Assembly: GCF_900116645.1 (NCBI RefSeq)
Contig: NZ_FPBO01000001.1
Location: 318,416-382,415 of the forward strand
Length of the DNA stretch: 64,000 nt
From: Pseudoduganella namucuonensis
GTDB taxonomy: Bacteria > Pseudomonadota > Gammaproteobacteria > Burkholderiales > Burkholderiaceae_D
Direction: 5' to 3'
A program made the translations under genes and the position numbers. Shown here piece by piece: positions 62,368 through 64,000 of this stretch (positions are counted from its first letter, which is position 1; each line of letters begins with the position of its first letter). Under the pieces are notes generated by a model that saw only the letters and a list, made by a program, of their open reading frames with translations, was not told where the DNA came from and ran no database searches.

Positions 62368-62841
62368 TTATGTTCGGGTACTTCGTGTTTCCAAGGATGG
62401 ATTATGCGGGCGGCACCAGCCAGCCGCGCGCAATATATGCTGGTTTCCCAAGTCGTCGACGAGTGTCAACGTGCAAGTGTAGGCGGCGGCGTCCCTGCCG
62501 ATTTTCAGGTATGTCGGGGCGGCGGTTTTGCTTTCAAACTCGATCGACATCAGCGCGCCGGAAAGCCAAGTCTTGGGCACGGCGCGTCGCGCCAGCAACT
62601 CGTCAAGCATCGACTGGTAGCGGGCATTGATCAGCGCGAAATCGTGCGTCTTGTATAGGTGTGTAAGAGATGGAAGCGTGGTCTCCCGCAAGAGGTCCAG
62701 CGTGATGCTGGTCTTGCCAACCCGCTTCGCATGGAGATAAAGCTTTCCAAGCGCCCAGTACCCGACAAGGTCGTTGTTGCGGCTAACGAAGGAATGAAGC
62801 AGGCCGCTTCCAATGCATCGGAGTTCATTTCGGCGGGGCAT
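62368..62841 (-). CDS. Hypothetical protein, lower GC than neighbours
   Basis: A 157-residue protein with no signal or membrane segment, containing LLHSFVSRNNDLVGYWALGK and later YTCTLTLVDDLGNQH. I do not recognise a named family, though the FVSRNND-x2-GYWALG pattern resembles hypothetical proteins from the same bacterial group. It starts 10 bases after the outer-membrane protein gene and on the same strand. The DNA is visibly less GC-rich than its surroundings, a possible sign of transfer. Confidence 0.65.
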   Translation of the reverse strand: MPRRNELRCIGSGLLHSFVSRNNDLVGYWALGKLYLHAKRVGKTSITLDLLRETTLPSLTHLYKTHDFALINARYQSMLDELLARRAVPKTWLSGALMSIEFESKTAAPTYLKIGRDAAAYTCTLTLVDDLGNQHILRAAGWCRPHNPSLETRSTRT

Positions 62842-62851
62842 CGCAGGCTTC

Positions 62852-63619
62852 TCACCAAAGTCTGGCCAAGGGCAGCACCACGCCGCCGAATAGCGATCTA
62901 TCCGGGCTGGCGGAATTCAAGCCCTTGGCGACACCGAAATCGATGGTAAGGCGCTTGTTAGGGCTGTACGCGGCGGCCAACAGCAGCTGGGCGGTGCTGG
63001 ATTGACCGCGCCGGCGTGTCCCCGACACCTCGGTGGTCACGCCCCACTTGTCCGACACTGGCGTGGAAAACGAGGCGGACCATCCGGTCTGGATGCGTCC
63101 GGTACCGGCCTCATAGGCGCCCAGCCGTGTCGCGTTCAGATTCGCGTCCATGTGGACCGCGCCGATGTCCCGGCTGTAGATGCCGTTGATGGTGTAATCG
63201 CTTCGGCCGCTGCCGATGGTGTCTTTGGCGGTGGGGAGCTTCACGCCCAATTCGAGGCCGAACGCGGTGGCGCTGTCGACCAGGAACGCGCGCTTGAGCA
63301 CCAGCGAAGTGTCGCCTATGCCGCGCTGGCGCCGGCCGCCCTCGCGCGACGAGACGTGGGCTTCGCCGCCGAGCAGCAAGCCCCATTGCTCGTCGAACGC
63401 CAGTTTGAATGTATAGGGCAGGCTTGCGCGCCTGTCGTTGTCCGATCTGGTGCTCAAGCCGCCAATCTCGAATTCAAGCTGCCCCGCCGCCGGCAATTGG
63501 GCCGGACTCGACACCGACGGCCGATAGGGGAGGACGCCGTCTTCGTCCTGCGCGTGAAGGGAACCGGCCATGGCGCTGAGCGTGAGGAGCGCAAGCAGTT
63601 TGCATGTGTTCAAAGGCAC
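62852..63619 (-). CDS. Outer-membrane beta-barrel protein (transporter-like)
   Basis: A 255-residue exported protein (signal peptide to about SLHAQD) made of alternating beta-strand segments such as GQLEFEIGGLSTR, TFKLAFDEQWGLLLGGEAHV (20), AFGLELGVKLPTAKDTIGSG (20) and a terminal aromatic residue (LARLW), typical of a 12-strand outer-membrane barrel of the phenol-pathway MetA/transporter-like group. Substrate unknown. It appears to be in an operon with the 157-residue hypothetical gene downstream. Confidence 0.8.
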   Translation of the reverse strand: MPLNTCKLLALLTLSAMAGSLHAQDEDGVLPYRPSVSSPAQLPAAGQLEFEIGGLSTRSDNDRRASLPYTFKLAFDEQWGLLLGGEAHVSSREGGRRQRGIGDTSLVLKRAFLVDSATAFGLELGVKLPTAKDTIGSGRSDYTINGIYSRDIGAVHMDANLNATRLGAYEAGTGRIQTGWSASFSTPVSDKWGVTTEVSGTRRRGQSSTAQLLLAAAYSPNKRLTIDFGVAKGLNSASPDRSLFGGVVLPLARLW

Positions 63620-63682
63620 CTCCTATGGGTTGGCCCGCAGCTTGGCGCGGGGACGAGGCGGACGCCCCGTCCCCCGGTCAAA

Positions 63683-64000
63683 TCACCGCGATTTGACGAA
63701 CGGCACGCCGATCGCCTTGGGCGCCACCGACTTGGCCATCAGGCCGGCCAGCACGATCACGGTCACCACGTACGGCACCATCTGGATCAGCGAGCCTGGC
63801 AGGCGGCCCACCACCGGCAGGTCCACGCCCTCGATCTGGATCTGCACCGCGCCGAAGAAGCCGAACATCAAACAGCCCAGGAAAGTGTACACCGGACGCC
63901 AGTTGCCGAACACCATGGCGGTCAGCGCCAGGTAGCCGGCGCCGGCGGACATGTCGCGCAGGAAGAAGCCGCTCTGCACGATGGCGAGATACGCGCCCGA
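63683..64000 (-). CDS. ABC transporter permease (nucleoside/simple-sugar type), C-terminal fragment
   Basis: The last 105 codons of a gene entering from the right edge; the frame is open to base 64000. SGAYLAIVQSGFFLRDMSAG followed by GYLALTAMVFGNWRP and LPYVVTVIVL-like MVPYVVTVIVLAGLMAKSVA (20) match the second permease (YufQ/NupQ type) of BMP-family nucleoside importers. This fits the purine theme of the preceding 25 kb. An internal GTG at 63979 is not the true start. Confidence 0.85.
   Translation of the reverse strand, partial: SGAYLAIVQSGFFLRDMSAGAGYLALTAMVFGNWRPVYTFLGCLMFGFFGAVQIQIEGVDLPVVGRLPGSLIQMVPYVVTVIVLAGLMAKSVAPKAIGVPFVKSR

Overview
The window is high-GC DNA (roughly 65-70% by eye) densely packed with proteobacterial genes. 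The gene content and the sequence flavour of ArgJ, ZapD, YacG, PilB/C/D, GntP permease, HbcR-like regulator and the Oar-like TonB receptor point to a betaproteobacterium of the Oxalobacteraceae, most likely the Massilia/Duganella/Telluria group. No rRNA, tRNA, CRISPR array, phage or transposase gene was seen.

Layout. 1-4157 is housekeeping: the end of argJ, a DUF815 ATPase and a MutT-type NUDIX gene on the plus strand, converging through a double hairpin on yacG-zapD-coaE-pilD (minus strand). In related bacteria pilD directly follows pilB-pilC; here pilC and pilB (plus a CorC/HlyC-like gene) lie 28 kb away at 32137-36523, on the same strand and in the right order, so 4158-32140 looks like a block of accessory genes inside the type IV pilus operon.

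That block holds (i) a signalling cluster, 4635-11526: a Ser/Thr kinase with a TPR tail, an unknown partner protein, an FHA-sigma54 activator, a small winged-helix protein and two paralogous unknown proteins, with a large inverted-repeat operator and a candidate sigma54 promoter; (ii) cyanase behind a strong candidate sigma54 promoter; (iii) a polyhydroxybutyrate module, 12367-20461: two secreted PHB depolymerases around an HbcR-like sigma54 activator, a GntP permease, 3-hydroxybutyrate dehydrogenase, a PAS-LuxR regulator and a Cache protein; (iv) a GABA/polyamine module, 20504-30425: MocR/GabR-type regulator, gabT, a Pot-type ABC transporter, gabD and a porin; (v) a chemoreceptor.

36697-56000 is largely nucleic-acid and purine use: uraH, puuE, xdhABC, guaD, an exported adenosine deaminase, a TonB-dependent receptor, a 5'-nucleotidase lipoprotein, an exported PLD-family protein and an S1/P1 nuclease. 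Read together they outline a route from extracellular DNA/RNA to nucleosides, purine bases, xanthine/urate and ureides. The right edge enters a permease of the type used for nucleosides. 56031-63619 is mixed: a solute-binding protein, a DeoR regulator divergent from nudK, a fatty-acid desaturase, a VOC protein, small membrane proteins, a glycine-rich GRDP-like protein, a DUF1569 protein and an outer-membrane protein.

All functions are inferred from reading the sequences; no database search was run. Regulatory sites are pattern matches by eye.
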